DNA of 64,000 nt from Streptomyces sp. AC555_RSS877 (GTDB taxonomy: Bacteria; Actinomycetota; Actinomycetes; Streptomycetales; Streptomycetaceae). Positions 51,435 to 60,340 of the stretch are shown here, piece after piece (position 1 is the stretch's first letter; every line of letters starts with the position of its first letter). A program made the translations under genes and the position numbers. The notes below the pieces were generated by a model. The model did not search any database. It had not been told where the DNA came from and saw only the letters and a list, made by a program, of their open reading frames with translations. Where the stretch lies: contig NZ_JAGMUK010000032.1 of the NCBI RefSeq assembly GCF_019049245.1, positions 1 to 64,000 on the forward strand. Direction: 5' to 3'.

Positions 51435-54329
51435 ATGACAGAGACGGCGAGCGGTCCGGCACGGAGTTCCCGCGCCAAGGGCACCAAGGCGACCAAGGGG
51501 CTGCGTATCGAGCGCATCCACACCACCCCCGGCGTGCATCCGTACGACGAGGTGGCCTGGGAGCGTCGTGACGTCGTCATGACCAACTGGCGCGACGGCT
51601 CGGTCAACTTCGAGCAGCGTGGCGTCGAGTTCCCCGACTTCTGGTCGGTGAACGCGGTCAACATCGTCACCAGCAAGTACTTCCGCGGTGCTGTCGGCAC
51701 CCCGCAGCGCGAGGTGAGCCTCAAGCAGCTCATCGACCGCATCGTGAAGACGTACCGGAAGGCCGGCGAGGACTACAAGTACTTCGCCTCGCCCGCTGAC
51801 GCGGAGATCTTCGAGCACGAGCTGGCGTACGCCCTTCTGCACCAGATCTTCAGCTTCAACAGCCCCGTCTGGTTCAACGTCGGTACGCCCCAGCCCCAGC
51901 AGGTCTCCGCCTGCTTCATCCTGTCCGTCGACGACTCCATGGAGTCGATCCTCGACTGGTACAAGGAAGAGGGCATGATCTTCAAGGGCGGCTCCGGTGC
52001 CGGCCTGAACCTCTCGCGTATCCGCTCCTCCAAGGAACTGCTGTCCTCCGGCGGCAACGCCTCGGGGCCCGTCTCCTTCATGCGCGGCGCCGACGCCTCC
52101 GCAGGAACGATCAAGTCCGGTGGCGCCACCCGGCGTGCCGCCAAGATGGTCATCCTCGACGTCGACCACCCCGACATCGAGGGCTTCATCGAGACCAAGG
52201 TCAAGGAAGAGGAGAAGATCCGCGCCCTGCGTGACGCGGGCTTCGACATGGACCTGGGCGGCGACGACATCACGTCGGTGCAGTACCAGAACGCCAACAA
52301 CTCGGTCCGAGTGAACGACGAGTTCATGAAGGCGGTCGAGCAGGGCGGCAAGTTCGGCCTCCGCGCGCGGATGACCGGCGAGGTCATCGAAGAGGTGGAC
52401 GCCAAGTCGCTCTTCCGCAAGATGGCCGAGGCGGCCTGGGCGTGTGCCGACCCCGGCATCCAGTACGACGACACCATCAACGCCTGGCACACGTGCCCGG
52501 AGTCGGGCCGTATCAACGGCTCGAACCCGTGCAGCGAGTACATGCACCTGGACAACACGTCCTGCAACCTCGCCTCGCTGAACCTGATGAAGTTCCTCAA
52601 GGACGACGGCCTTGGCCACCAGTCCTTCGAGGTCGAGCGTTTCGCCAAGGTCGTCGAGCTCGTCATCACCGCGATGGACATCTCCATCTGCTTCGCGGAC
52701 TTCCCGACCCAGAAGATCGGCGAGAACACACGCGCGTTCCGCCAGCTCGGCATCGGCTACGCCAACCTCGGCGCCCTGCTGATGGCGACCGGCCACGCGT
52801 ACGACTCCGACGGCGGCCGGGCTCTCGCCGGCTCCATCACCTCTCTGATGACCGGCACGTCGTACAAGCGCTCTGCCGAACTCGCCGCGGTCGTCGGCCC
52901 GTACGACGGCTACGCCCGTAACGCCCAGCCGCACCTGCGCGTCATGAAGCAGCACTCGGACGCCAACACCGTGGCCGTCCGGGTGGACGACCTGGACTCG
53001 CCGATCTGGGCCGCCGCCACGGAGGCCTGGCAGGACGTGCTGCGCCTCGGTGAGAAGAACGGTTTCCGTAACTCCCAGGCGTCCGTCATCGCCCCGACCG
53101 GCACCATCGGTCTCGCGATGTCCTGCGACACCACCGGCCTCGAGCCCGACCTCGCCCTGGTCAAGTTCAAGAAGCTGGTCGGCGGCGGCTCGATGCAGAT
53201 CGTCAACGGCACCGTCCCGCAGGCCCTGCGCCGCCTGGGCTACCAGGAGGAGCAGATCGAGGCGATCGTCGCCCACATCGCCGACCACGGCAATGTGATC
53301 GACGCACCGGGCCTCAAGTCCGAGCACTACGAGGTGTTCGACTGCGCCATGGGCGAGCGCTCCATCTCCGCGATGGGTCACGTCCGCATGATGGCCGCCA
53401 TCCAGCCGTGGATCTCCGGCGCGCTGTCCAAGACGGTCAACCTGCCGGAAACGGCGACCGTCGAGGACGTCGAAGAGGTCTACTTCGAGGCCTGGAAGAT
53501 GGGCGTCAAGGCGCTCGCCATCTACCGCGACAACTGCAAGGTCGGCCAGCCCCTCTCCGCCAAGACCAAGGAGAAGGAAAAGGCCGAGGTCACGGAGAAG
53601 GTGGAAGCGACCATCCGCGAGACGGTCGAGAAGATCGTCGAGTACCGCCCGGTCCGCAAGCGCCTCCCCAAGGGCCGTCCCGGTATCACGACGTCCTTCA
53701 CGGTCGGCGGCGCCGAGGGCTACATGACGGCCAACTCCTACCCGGACGACGGCCTGGGCGAGGTCTTCCTGAAGATGTCGAAGCAGGGTTCGACCCTCGC
53801 GGGCATGATGGACGCCTTCTCGATCGCCGTCTCCGTCGGCCTTCAGTACGGCGTGCCGCTGGAGACGTACGTTTCGAAGTTCACGAACATGCGCTTCGAG
53901 CCGGCCGGCATGACGGACGACCCGGACGTGCGGATGGCGCAGTCGATCGTCGACTACATCTTCCGCCGCCTGGCGCTCGACTTCCTGCCCTTCGAGACGC
54001 GCTCCGCCCTCGGCATTCACTCCGCCGAGGAGCGCCAGCGTCACCTGGAGACGGGTTCGTACGAGCCGTCCGACGACGAGGTCGACGTCGAGGGCCTGGC
54101 CCAGTCGGCGCCGCGCGCCCAGGAGCTGAAGGCCGTCGCCACGCCGAAGGCCGAGGTTGAGGCGGTCAAGCCCGCCCCGCAGCAGGCCCACACCAGCGCC
54201 GAACTGGTGGAGATGCAGATGGGCATCCAGGCAGACGCCCCGCTGTGCTTCTCCTGCGGTACGAAGATGCAGCGGGCGGGTTCCTGCTACATCTGCGAGG
54301 GCTGCGGCTCGACCAGCGGGTGCAGCTGA
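51435..54329 (+). CDS. nrdJ: NrdJ, coenzyme-B12-dependent (class II) ribonucleotide reductase
   Basis: A 964-residue enzyme reducing ribonucleotides to deoxyribonucleotides with adenosylcobalamin, independent of oxygen. QVSACFILSVDDSMESILDW carries an active-site cysteine, NGSNPCSEYMHLDNTSCNLA the finger-loop radical-site region, and VIAPTGTIGLAMSCDTTGLEPD the later barrel. The C-terminus has a Lys- and Glu-rich insertion (about residues 712-735). It ends in a zinc-binding CFSCGTKM, then CYICEGCG, whose cysteines shuttle electrons. GGGAGG before ATG 51435 fixes the start. A strong terminator follows. Confidence 0.96.
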   Translation: MTETASGPARSSRAKGTKATKGLRIERIHTTPGVHPYDEVAWERRDVVMTNWRDGSVNFEQRGVEFPDFWSVNAVNIVTSKYFRGAVGTPQREVSLKQLIDRIVKTYRKAGEDYKYFASPADAEIFEHELAYALLHQIFSFNSPVWFNVGTPQPQQVSACFILSVDDSMESILDWYKEEGMIFKGGSGAGLNLSRIRSSKELLSSGGNASGPVSFMRGADASAGTIKSGGATRRAAKMVILDVDHPDIEGFIETKVKEEEKIRALRDAGFDMDLGGDDITSVQYQNANNSVRVNDEFMKAVEQGGKFGLRARMTGEVIEEVDAKSLFRKMAEAAWACADPGIQYDDTINAWHTCPESGRINGSNPCSEYMHLDNTSCNLASLNLMKFLKDDGLGHQSFEVERFAKVVELVITAMDISICFADFPTQKIGENTRAFRQLGIGYANLGALLMATGHAYDSDGGRALAGSITSLMTGTSYKRSAELAAVVGPYDGYARNAQPHLRVMKQHSDANTVAVRVDDLDSPIWAAATEAWQDVLRLGEKNGFRNSQASVIAPTGTIGLAMSCDTTGLEPDLALVKFKKLVGGGSMQIVNGTVPQALRRLGYQEEQIEAIVAHIADHGNVIDAPGLKSEHYEVFDCAMGERSISAMGHVRMMAAIQPWISGALSKTVNLPETATVEDVEEVYFEAWKMGVKALAIYRDNCKVGQPLSAKTKEKEKAEVTEKVEATIRETVEKIVEYRPVRKRLPKGRPGITTSFTVGGAEGYMTANSYPDDGLGEVFLKMSKQGSTLAGMMDAFSIAVSVGLQYGVPLETYVSKFTNMRFEPAGMTDDPDVRMAQSIVDYIFRRLALDFLPFETRSALGIHSAEERQRHLETGSYEPSDDEVDVEGLAQSAPRAQELKAVATPKAEVEAVKPAPQQAHTSAELVEMQMGIQADAPLCFSCGTKMQRAGSCYICEGCGSTSGCS

Positions 54330-54362
54330 TCGTCGGCACCCTCAGGGTGTGAAGCCACTGTC

Positions 54363-54397
54363 AGGGCGGTGGCGCCGGTTCTCGGCGCCACCGCCCT
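54363..54397. terminator. Bidirectional terminator after nrdJ
   Basis: AGGGCGGTGGCGCC (54363-54376) and GGCGCCACCGCCCT (54384-54397) pair perfectly around a seven-base loop, between convergent nrdJ and terD-like genes. Confidence 0.92.
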
Positions 54398-54485
54398 CGG
54401 CGTCTTTGACGGGTCTTGCGTCCCCCAGCGAGCAAGACACCCGGACTTGCCGTCCTGAGATCGCTCCTCGTTCGGGGTTCGAGGG

Positions 54486-55019
54486 TCAGGGTCGGCGCGC
54501 TCGGCCCATGGTCGCCGTGAACGTCGCCGGGTCGTCCTCGAAGCCGTGGACGCCGGGCTGGAAGGTCCAGGTGCCGGACCCCTCGCGCACGAACTCCGCG
54601 ACTGTCGTTGCCGTCGCCCCCAGGACGTCGCCGAAGTTGTCCTCGGTCAGGACGGTGTATCCCTCACGAATGCGGAGCGCCGGGTTGAGCACGTTGACGA
54701 AGGTCGTGTGGTCGGAGCGCTGTTGGATGACGACGCCGACCACCACGCGCACGTAGCGGGCATCCAGCCGGTCCAACTCCAGCGTCATGACCTCGTCCCA
54801 GCCGAAGCCCTTGCCGTCCTTGCTGTCGCGGTTGAGGTAGATGGTCCCGTCGGGTGAGCGGCTGTCGAAGTGCACGACATAGGCGGGATCCCCGTACGGA
54901 TCGCTCGCCAAGTACGTGGCGGCGACGACGTCCAGATCGCTGGGTGGCCGGCCCGCCGGACTCGGGTCCCACTTGACGGCGATCTCGACCTTGCGGATGC
55001 CCTTCTTGAGGCCGTTCAC
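54486..55019 (-). CDS. TerD-family protein
   Basis: A 177-residue protein with one TerD domain: VEIAVKWDPSP, DLDVVAATYL, the Ca2+-associated VHFDSRSPDGTIYLNRDSKD, and GFGWDEVMTLELDRL. TerD proteins bind calcium and take part in tellurite or general envelope stress responses; streptomycetes have many. GTG 55019 has GGGGAAG about six bases upstream, and the longer frame adds a Gly-rich, unlike stretch. A stand-alone copy, without other ter genes around it. Confidence 0.87.
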   Translation of the reverse strand: MNGLKKGIRKVEIAVKWDPSPAGRPPSDLDVVAATYLASDPYGDPAYVVHFDSRSPDGTIYLNRDSKDGKGFGWDEVMTLELDRLDARYVRVVVGVVIQQRSDHTTFVNVLNPALRIREGYTVLTEDNFGDVLGATATTVAEFVREGSGTWTFQPGVHGFEDDPATFTATMGRARRP

Positions 55020-55167
55020 CAGGCTTCCCCTTCCCCCTGTGGCGCCGCCCGAACTGCCGGGCCGGCAAGGCAGGTTGTCCATCCTGCCACGCGACTCCGT
55101 GCCTTTACGGGCGAGCTCTCCGTCCGAGAGTGACCTACGCCACGCTCCGTGGCCTTACGATGGCGCG

Positions 55168-55773
55168 GTGCTGGTCAAGTGGATTCGCTGCACCGTGGTG
55201 GACCGTCGCGGTTTCGAGCGGGGGCAGCGAAAGTGGGCGGGGCTTCTGGGAGAGCCGGGGTTTCGGGGGCAGGGTGGGGGATGGAGCCGGGGACGGCAAG
55301 GCGTGGCGCACATCTTCGCCTTCTGGGAGAGCCGTGCCTTCTACGACTCCTTCATGGCCCGGTCACACGACCGGCTGGCGGCGGCCCAGTCGGGCACCTT
55401 CAAGGACAGCCAGGCCAAGCTGTTCGACTACCGCTTCGACGTGAAGACCGGCTTCCAACCGCGGTTCTCGGACGCGGACCTGGTACGGGTCGCCCACTGC
55501 CGTGTCCACGAGGAGCGCGCCGAGCACTTCACGCTGATGCAGGAGAAGGTCTGGAACCCCGCGATGGCCGGTTCTCCCGGGATGATCCGTGGGCTGTTCG
55601 GCGAGGCGCCGGGGAACGAGTTCCTGGTGCTGTCGATGTGGCTGTCGGCCGCTGAACACGGCAAATACCGAACCGAGAGAGTGGAGCGCCTTGCGCTGCG
55701 GGCCCAGACGGAAGCGGACGTCGCATCCCTGACGGGCGACATCGTGCAGCTCGAACCGACCTGGACGGTGTGA
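55168..55773 (+). CDS. DUF4937 (YdbC-like) domain protein
   Basis: A 201-residue soluble protein beginning MLVKWIRCTVVDRRGFERGQ, then WAGLLGEPGF and HIFAFWESRAFYDSFMARSHDR. This matches the DUF4937/YdbC type, related to the dimeric ferredoxin-like monooxygenase fold. A second similar half, VAHCRVHEERAEHFTLMQEK, points to an internal duplication of that fold. No catalytic residues can be named. It lies alone between terD and a phosphatase gene. Confidence 0.75.
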   Translation: MLVKWIRCTVVDRRGFERGQRKWAGLLGEPGFRGQGGGWSRGRQGVAHIFAFWESRAFYDSFMARSHDRLAAAQSGTFKDSQAKLFDYRFDVKTGFQPRFSDADLVRVAHCRVHEERAEHFTLMQEKVWNPAMAGSPGMIRGLFGEAPGNEFLVLSMWLSAAEHGKYRTERVERLALRAQTEADVASLTGDIVQLEPTWTV

Positions 55774-55892
55774 CGTCCGGACCTGTTACTCGTGCGTCTT
55801 GCAGTGGCCGTTGGTGCGGAAAGTGTGTGACCTACGCCGTATGGAGGCCGTACGAGTGCTCTATGGAGCCTCACCCGATCTAGGGTTTTGGC

Positions 55893-56552
55893 ATGGCACG
55901 ACCACGGCGCATCGTCCTTGTCCGGCACGGCGAGTCAACGGGCAATGTTGATGACACCGTCTACGAGCGTGAACCCGACCACGCCCTTGCTCTGACCGAG
56001 CAGGGCTGGCAGCAGGCAGAGGAGACCGGGAAACGGCTGCGCGAGGTCTTCGGCCGCGAACGCGTCAGCGTGTACGTCTCCCCGTACCGGCGTACGCACG
56101 AGACGCTGCGGGCCTTCCATCTCGACCCCGACCTCATACGTGTGCGCGAAGAGCCGCGGCTGCGCGAGCAGGACTGGGGGAACTGGCAGGACCGCGACGA
56201 CGTCCGCCTCCAGAAGGCGTACCGGGACGCCTACGGCCACTTCTTCTACCGCTTCGCCCAGGGCGAGTCCGGCGCCGACGTGTACGACCGGGTCGGCGGC
56301 TTCCTGGAAAGCTTGTACCGCAGTTTCGAGGCCCCCGACCACCCGCCGAACGTGCTGCTGGTCACCCACGGCCTTGCCATGCGGCTGTTCTGCATGCGCT
56401 GGTTCCACTGGACGGTCGCGGAGTTCGAGTCGCTGTCGAATCCCGGGAACGCAGAGATGCGGATGCTCGTTCTCGGGGACGACGGCAAGTACGCGATGGA
56501 CCGGCCCTTCGAACACTGGCGGGATCCTGAGCCGTACGGGATCACCGGATAG
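55893..56552 (+). CDS. Histidine phosphatase family protein (phosphoglycerate-mutase-like)
   Basis: A 219-residue enzyme. The phosphohistidine motif is LVRHGES (R11-H12-G13-E14), the second catalytic His is in LLVTHGLAMR, and the Arg in SPYRRTHETL and the acidic proton donor in LREQDWGNWQD complete the site. The YHFFYRF-like FFYRFAQGESGADVYDRV insertion is typical of a broad-specificity actinobacterial group. TAGGGT (55881-55886) six bases before the ATG suggests a leaderless message. Substrate unknown. Confidence 0.87.
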   Translation: MARPRRIVLVRHGESTGNVDDTVYEREPDHALALTEQGWQQAEETGKRLREVFGRERVSVYVSPYRRTHETLRAFHLDPDLIRVREEPRLREQDWGNWQDRDDVRLQKAYRDAYGHFFYRFAQGESGADVYDRVGGFLESLYRSFEAPDHPPNVLLVTHGLAMRLFCMRWFHWTVAEFESLSNPGNAEMRMLVLGDDGKYAMDRPFEHWRDPEPYGITG

Positions 56553-56621
56553 ACACCTCATGGTGCTAACTCGTCAAGGTGTCGGCTCCGGTGTTCGAAC
56601 AGCGATCGCTCGTGGGGCGTC

Positions 56622-57158
56622 TCACTCCAGGTAGAGAGCAGCCAGACGCGGCAGGCGGCGAGCCATCTCGTCCGAGTCGTCGAAGTCGAAGGCCCAGGCA
56701 GCATCCAGCTCCGGATAGCGGATGGTGGGTGCGCCGGCGGGAAGCTGATCGCCGGTCGCCGTGATGTGCGCGTTCCAGGCGATGCCCAGCATGTCCTCAC
56801 CCTCTAGGTCGACGCCGTCGGCCGCGGCAGCTTGAACGATGGACAGTTCCGCGAGGGCATCAGGGTCAGCGACTGCGCGCTCGAAGACCTCACGCCCCTG
56901 AGCGATCAGCCAGCCGCGGAAGTAGTCGAAGCCGTCGTCAGAGCATCCACCGTTGGCGATGTAGGCAGCGGCCCACAGAGGGTTGGTGTAAGACTCAACC
57001 ATCAGGTCCCACAGCACCTGCTCAGCGGCGACGATCTCCTCGACCGGCCGGTCGGCCAGCAGCGAGGTCGCCTCGCGAGCGACCGCTTCGCCGTCGTGCG
57101 GGGCGATCACCCGGTCACGGGCCGCCGCGATGAGCTCCCAGAACTGCTCCTTGTTCAT
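56622..57158 (-). CDS. DUF4240 domain protein
   Basis: A 178-residue protein of the DUF4240 family: NKEQFWELIAAARDR, PVEEIVAAEQVLWDLMVESY, and the hallmark ANGGCSDDGFDYFRGWLIAQ GREVFE (family core, residues about 66-90). Function unknown. An IS110-family element ends within about 50 bases of its start, so the native promoter has probably been separated from it, and transcription may now depend on the element. No good ribosome site is visible before the ATG. Confidence 0.85.
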   Translation of the reverse strand: MNKEQFWELIAAARDRVIAPHDGEAVAREATSLLADRPVEEIVAAEQVLWDLMVESYTNPLWAAAYIANGGCSDDGFDYFRGWLIAQGREVFERAVADPDALAELSIVQAAAADGVDLEGEDMLGIAWNAHITATGDQLPAGAPTIRYPELDAAWAFDFDDSDEMARRLPRLAALYLE

Positions 57159-57211
57159 GGTGGCAGAGCATGTCACCTGGTACTGACAGAGCAGGTCTCG
57201 ACGGTGGGAGA

Positions 57212-58453
57212 TCACGCTGCGGCCTTCTCTGCCTCCAGCGCTGGGGCCGGAAAGGCGACCAGTTCATCGAAGAGCGTGTGCTCCTGGAGGCAGCAGTAGA
57301 GCTGGCCGGGCATCCGGTTGAAGAGGTTGCGCAGGGCGGCCGCGTGCCAGTCTCCGTGGACGTCGCGTCGGCGCCGGTAGTGGGCCTTGGCTCCGGGTGA
57401 TCCGTTGGGGGCTGCGAAGGCCCAGAGATAGCCGGCGTGGTTGAGCCGGTCATTCTTCACCCTTCGCCGGGTGATGCTCGATTTCTTCCCGGAGGCTCTG
57501 GTGATCGGTGAGGCGCCGGCGTAAGCCTTCAGGCCGCGGGCGTCGGCGAAGCGGCTTCGGTCGTCGCCGATCTCGGCCAGCACCCGGGCGCCGAGCTGGA
57601 CGCCGAGGCCGGGGAAGCTGAGGATGACTTCAGCGTCCGGGTGCTGAGGGAAAGCCTCCTCCACCGCCTTTGCGAGGTCGTCGGCGGCCGTGCAGGCGGC
57701 CTCCAGCTGGATCAGGAGGGCGAGCATCTGCTTGCCGAGCGCGTCCTCGACCAGCGGCGGCTGGTGGGCCCACTCGGCGCGGAAGACCTCGCGGAGCCGG
57801 TCCGCCTCGGCCTCGATGCCCCGCTTGCGGCCGGCTCGCTTCAGCGCGGCCTGGATCTGCGTGCGGCTCAGCCGCGCGGCCTGCGAGGGCGTGGGGGCGA
57901 GCCTGAGCAGTTCGCGTGCTTCAGGTCGACAGAGGCCGTTCTGCCAGGTGGCGAAGGCGTCCAGGGCGGATGGGTAGTACTCGCGCAGCAGGGACCGGAG
58001 CTGGTTGGAGTTCTGCTGCCGGTTCCAGGTGGCATCCTGCTGAGCTCGGGCCAGGACGGCGATGGCGCGGGCCAGGTCGCTGTCCTGCGGCAGGGGCCGG
58101 TGAGCATGCATGTCGGTGCGCAGGATGTTCGCCAGGACCAGGGCGTCGCCGGGGTCGGACTTCTTGCGGGAGACGGAGTGGCGGTCCCGGTAGCGGGCTG
58201 CGGCCATCGGGTTGATCGCGAAGACCTGTCGCTTGCCGGTCCGCAGAACGGCGACCAGCAGACCGCGAGAGGTCTCGATCGCGATCGGGATCGGGGCGTC
58301 TTCCGTGTCGCCGTACTCGGCAAGCAGGTCCATCAGCAGCTGATAGCCGGCAACGCCGTCGGTGATGCGGCGCTTGGCGAGCAGTTCGCCGGTGTCGTCG
58401 ACCAGAGCGACGTCATGATGGCGCTCGGCCCAGTCGATTCCGCAGTAGATCAA
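57212..58453 (-). CDS. IS110-family DEDD transposase
   Basis: A 413-residue recombinase. The N-terminal RuvC-like DEDD domain begins MIYCGIDWAERHHD (D7), continues with IAIETSRGLL (E60 region) and KKSDPGDALVLANILRTD. A coiled-coil middle follows, then the C-terminal transposase_20 domain with LSFPGLGVQLGARVLAEIGD and YAGASPITRASGKKS, which holds the nucleophilic serine used by this family. The frame is complete, so it may be active. TTG 58453 is preceded by GGGGAGGGA. Family members recombine DNA under the guidance of a bridge RNA encoded in a non-coding end. Confidence 0.92.
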   Translation of the reverse strand: MIYCGIDWAERHHDVALVDDTGELLAKRRITDGVAGYQLLMDLLAEYGDTEDAPIPIAIETSRGLLVAVLRTGKRQVFAINPMAAARYRDRHSVSRKKSDPGDALVLANILRTDMHAHRPLPQDSDLARAIAVLARAQQDATWNRQQNSNQLRSLLREYYPSALDAFATWQNGLCRPEARELLRLAPTPSQAARLSRTQIQAALKRAGRKRGIEAEADRLREVFRAEWAHQPPLVEDALGKQMLALLIQLEAACTAADDLAKAVEEAFPQHPDAEVILSFPGLGVQLGARVLAEIGDDRSRFADARGLKAYAGASPITRASGKKSSITRRRVKNDRLNHAGYLWAFAAPNGSPGAKAHYRRRRDVHGDWHAAALRNLFNRMPGQLYCCLQEHTLFDELVAFPAPALEAEKAAA

Positions 58454-58645
58454 GTTGTTCCCTCCCCATGGCGCGGGTGATTGCGCTGGTCACGAGCGCA
58501 TGCGGGCCACGCAGCGACCTAATTCCAGGACTCAGCCACCAGAGCTGGTCCGACACCTCATCAGCCGTGTTCGTGGCACCAGCTCACCTCACGGGCCTCG
58601 GTCTACTCGGGAGCTCGAACTGGCTCGAGAGCTTCAAGAGGTCAC
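58454..58645 (-). ncRNA. Candidate IS110 bridge RNA region
   Basis: In IS110-group elements the bridge RNA is encoded in the non-coding left end upstream of the recombinase. Here that end holds clear secondary structure. GAGCTGGT (58542-58549) and ACCAGCTC (58578-58585) form an 8-bp stem around a 28-nt loop, and CTCGA (58615-58619) with TCGAG (58625-58629) forms a smaller one. No open frame is credible. The guide loops themselves cannot be assigned without knowing the exact element ends. Confidence 0.45.
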
Positions 58646-59064
58646 CGTGTGGAGGGCTCGCACCACCAACTCCAACGAGTGATCAAGCCGACGGTGTTGA
58701 CGAGCCCGTGGTCATAGGTGCTGCCGATCTTCGAAGAGGCATTCTGCTGCCCGGTCCTGACGAGGCATCCAGCAACAGTCCACGGGCCCGCCAACGTCTG
58801 ATGCGGTGGCGGTCGTGAAGACGCCGAGCGCCGTCGCTCTCTGGGGAGGTCTCGTTCCGACCAAGTCGCGTGAAGACATCCGCTCGACGCCCACACCACC
58901 GCCACCACTACAAACACCAGGGCCGTGCACCGGTCTATCCGGAGGCTTCCATCAGCCGGAGTGGCAACAGATGTCACGGCCCCAGTGTTCGAACGGGCCC
59001 AGCAAGACCACATGCGTGGTGGGTGGTGCTGGATCCGTCAGCAACGAATTAGAGTGGCAGGGCG
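58646..59064. other. Intergenic stretch between the IS element and the ADP-ribosylglycohydrolase gene
   Basis: About 420 bases with lower coding character than its surroundings. It probably includes the original upstream region of the DUF4240 gene, displaced by the insertion. Frames on both strands were inspected and none resembles a known protein. Confidence 0.4.
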
Positions 59065-59970
59065 ATGACTGCTAACTCCTCTCCCGACGGGCGCCTGGAG
59101 CGTGCCCTGGCCAGCCTGCGCGGACTGGCCGTGGGGGACGCGCTGGGCTCGCAGTTCTTCGTGCCGGTGAACTACCCGTTGCTCAAGGACCGCGAGCTGC
59201 CGCCGGGCCCCTGGCAGTGGACGGACGATACGGAGATGGCCTGCTCCGTGGTCGCCGTCCTGGCCGCCCACCACCGCATCGACCAGGACGCCCTGGCCCA
59301 CTCCTTCGCCGAGCACCACGACTTCGACCGCGGCTACGGTCCGGCGGTCAACCGTCTGCTGCGGCTGGTCCGGGAGGGCGGTGACTGGCGGGAACTCGCC
59401 TCGGCGCTCTTCAACGGTCAGGGGTCCTGGGGCAACGGTGCCGCGATGCGGATCGCACCCCTGGGTGCCTGGTACGCGGACGACCCGGAGCAGGCGACCC
59501 ACCAGGCGGAGATTTCCTCGTACCCGACGCACCAGCACCGTGAGGCCGTCGTCGGCGCCATGGCCGTCGCCGCGGCCGCCGCCCTGGCTGCCGCTCCCGG
59601 CGGTCCGCCCAGCCCCGAGGCGCTCCTCGACGGAGTCGTGGCACTCGTTCCGAAGAGCGCTGTCGGCGCGGGCCTGCGACGCGCCCGGGACATGCTGGAC
59701 TACGCCGATGTCGGCACCGTCGCGGCCGTGCTCGGCTGCGGGCGGCGTACGACGGCCCACGACACCGTGCCCTTCGCGCTCTGGTCGGCCGCCCGAGGCC
59801 TGGGGGACTACGAGCAGGCGTTCTGGACGACCGCGCAGGTCGGCGGCGACGTGGACACGACCTGCGCCATCGTGGGCGGGGTGGTGTCCTCCGGTAAAGC
59901 GGGAGCGCCGCCGGCCGCGTGGGCTGCACAGACAGAGGCACCGCCCGACTGGGTTCCCACCGTCGACTGA
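59065..59970 (+). CDS. ADP-ribosylglycohydrolase family protein
   Basis: A 301-residue all-alpha enzyme that would remove ADP-ribose from proteins or small molecules using two Mg2+ ions. Metal ligands are in GLAVGDALGSQF, WTDDTEMACSVV and GGDVDTTCAIVGGVV (DxDTxxxxxGG-like, with DTTC). GNGAAMRIAPLGAW is the substrate loop. Related family members include DraG, which regulates nitrogenase, but there is no such context here. A conserved single gene. Confidence 0.88.
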   Translation: MTANSSPDGRLERALASLRGLAVGDALGSQFFVPVNYPLLKDRELPPGPWQWTDDTEMACSVVAVLAAHHRIDQDALAHSFAEHHDFDRGYGPAVNRLLRLVREGGDWRELASALFNGQGSWGNGAAMRIAPLGAWYADDPEQATHQAEISSYPTHQHREAVVGAMAVAAAAALAAAPGGPPSPEALLDGVVALVPKSAVGAGLRRARDMLDYADVGTVAAVLGCGRRTTAHDTVPFALWSAARGLGDYEQAFWTTAQVGGDVDTTCAIVGGVVSSGKAGAPPAAWAAQTEAPPDWVPTVD

Positions 59971-60340
59971 CGGGGCCCGCCGCCTGTGGCTCTTCCCGCT
60001 CGACCGTCCGTCGGGAGCATGGGCCGATGAACTCGCTGAAACTCTCTGTGGTCGTCGGGAACTGTGCGTGACCGCTGCGGCGTTCTTATGGCATCCGCTG
60101 TGTGGTGCGTGGGCGGAACGTAGACACGTGATAGGGCGGCCGCAGGGGGTGATCATGCAGTTCGTAACGGGGTCGGTGACGCTGCGGGGCGTTCTGGGCG
60201 TTCTGGCCATGCTTGGCGCGCTGGGCATGTCGGGCTCGGTGGCTCGCGCGTTCTGCGGGCGAATGGCCGGACCGTGGTCCTCGCCGTCGGTCTCACGGAC
60301 TGGGACCGGCCATCCGCAGCTTCGCACGCGACCGGTCGGC
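59971..60340. terminator. Convergent gap with a long imperfect hairpin
   Basis: A 370-bp gap between convergent genes. GCGAATGGCCGG (60259-60270) and CCGGCCATCCGC (60306-60317) pair at 11 of 12 positions around a 35-base loop, a possible terminator for the MFS gene on the minus strand. The rest has no supported gene. An open frame through 60155 continues across the MFS gene and is a shadow. Confidence 0.4.

Larger units (their letters stand above)
57172..58645 (-). mobile_element. IS110-family insertion sequence (ends approximate)
   Basis: The element comprises the transposase gene plus a short right end toward DUF4240 and a left end of about 190 bases. IS110 elements lack long terminal inverted repeats, so ends cannot be read off directly. 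GTCACC occurs near both proposed borders (57172-57177 and 58641-58646) and is only a guess at the shared core. Orientation is minus. Confidence 0.5.

Noticed and set aside
50436..54191. 1,251-codon minus-strand open frame across nrdR and nrdJ
   Set aside because: It is the antisense shadow of high-GC codon bias in nrdJ; it lacks any domain and opposes two certain genes.
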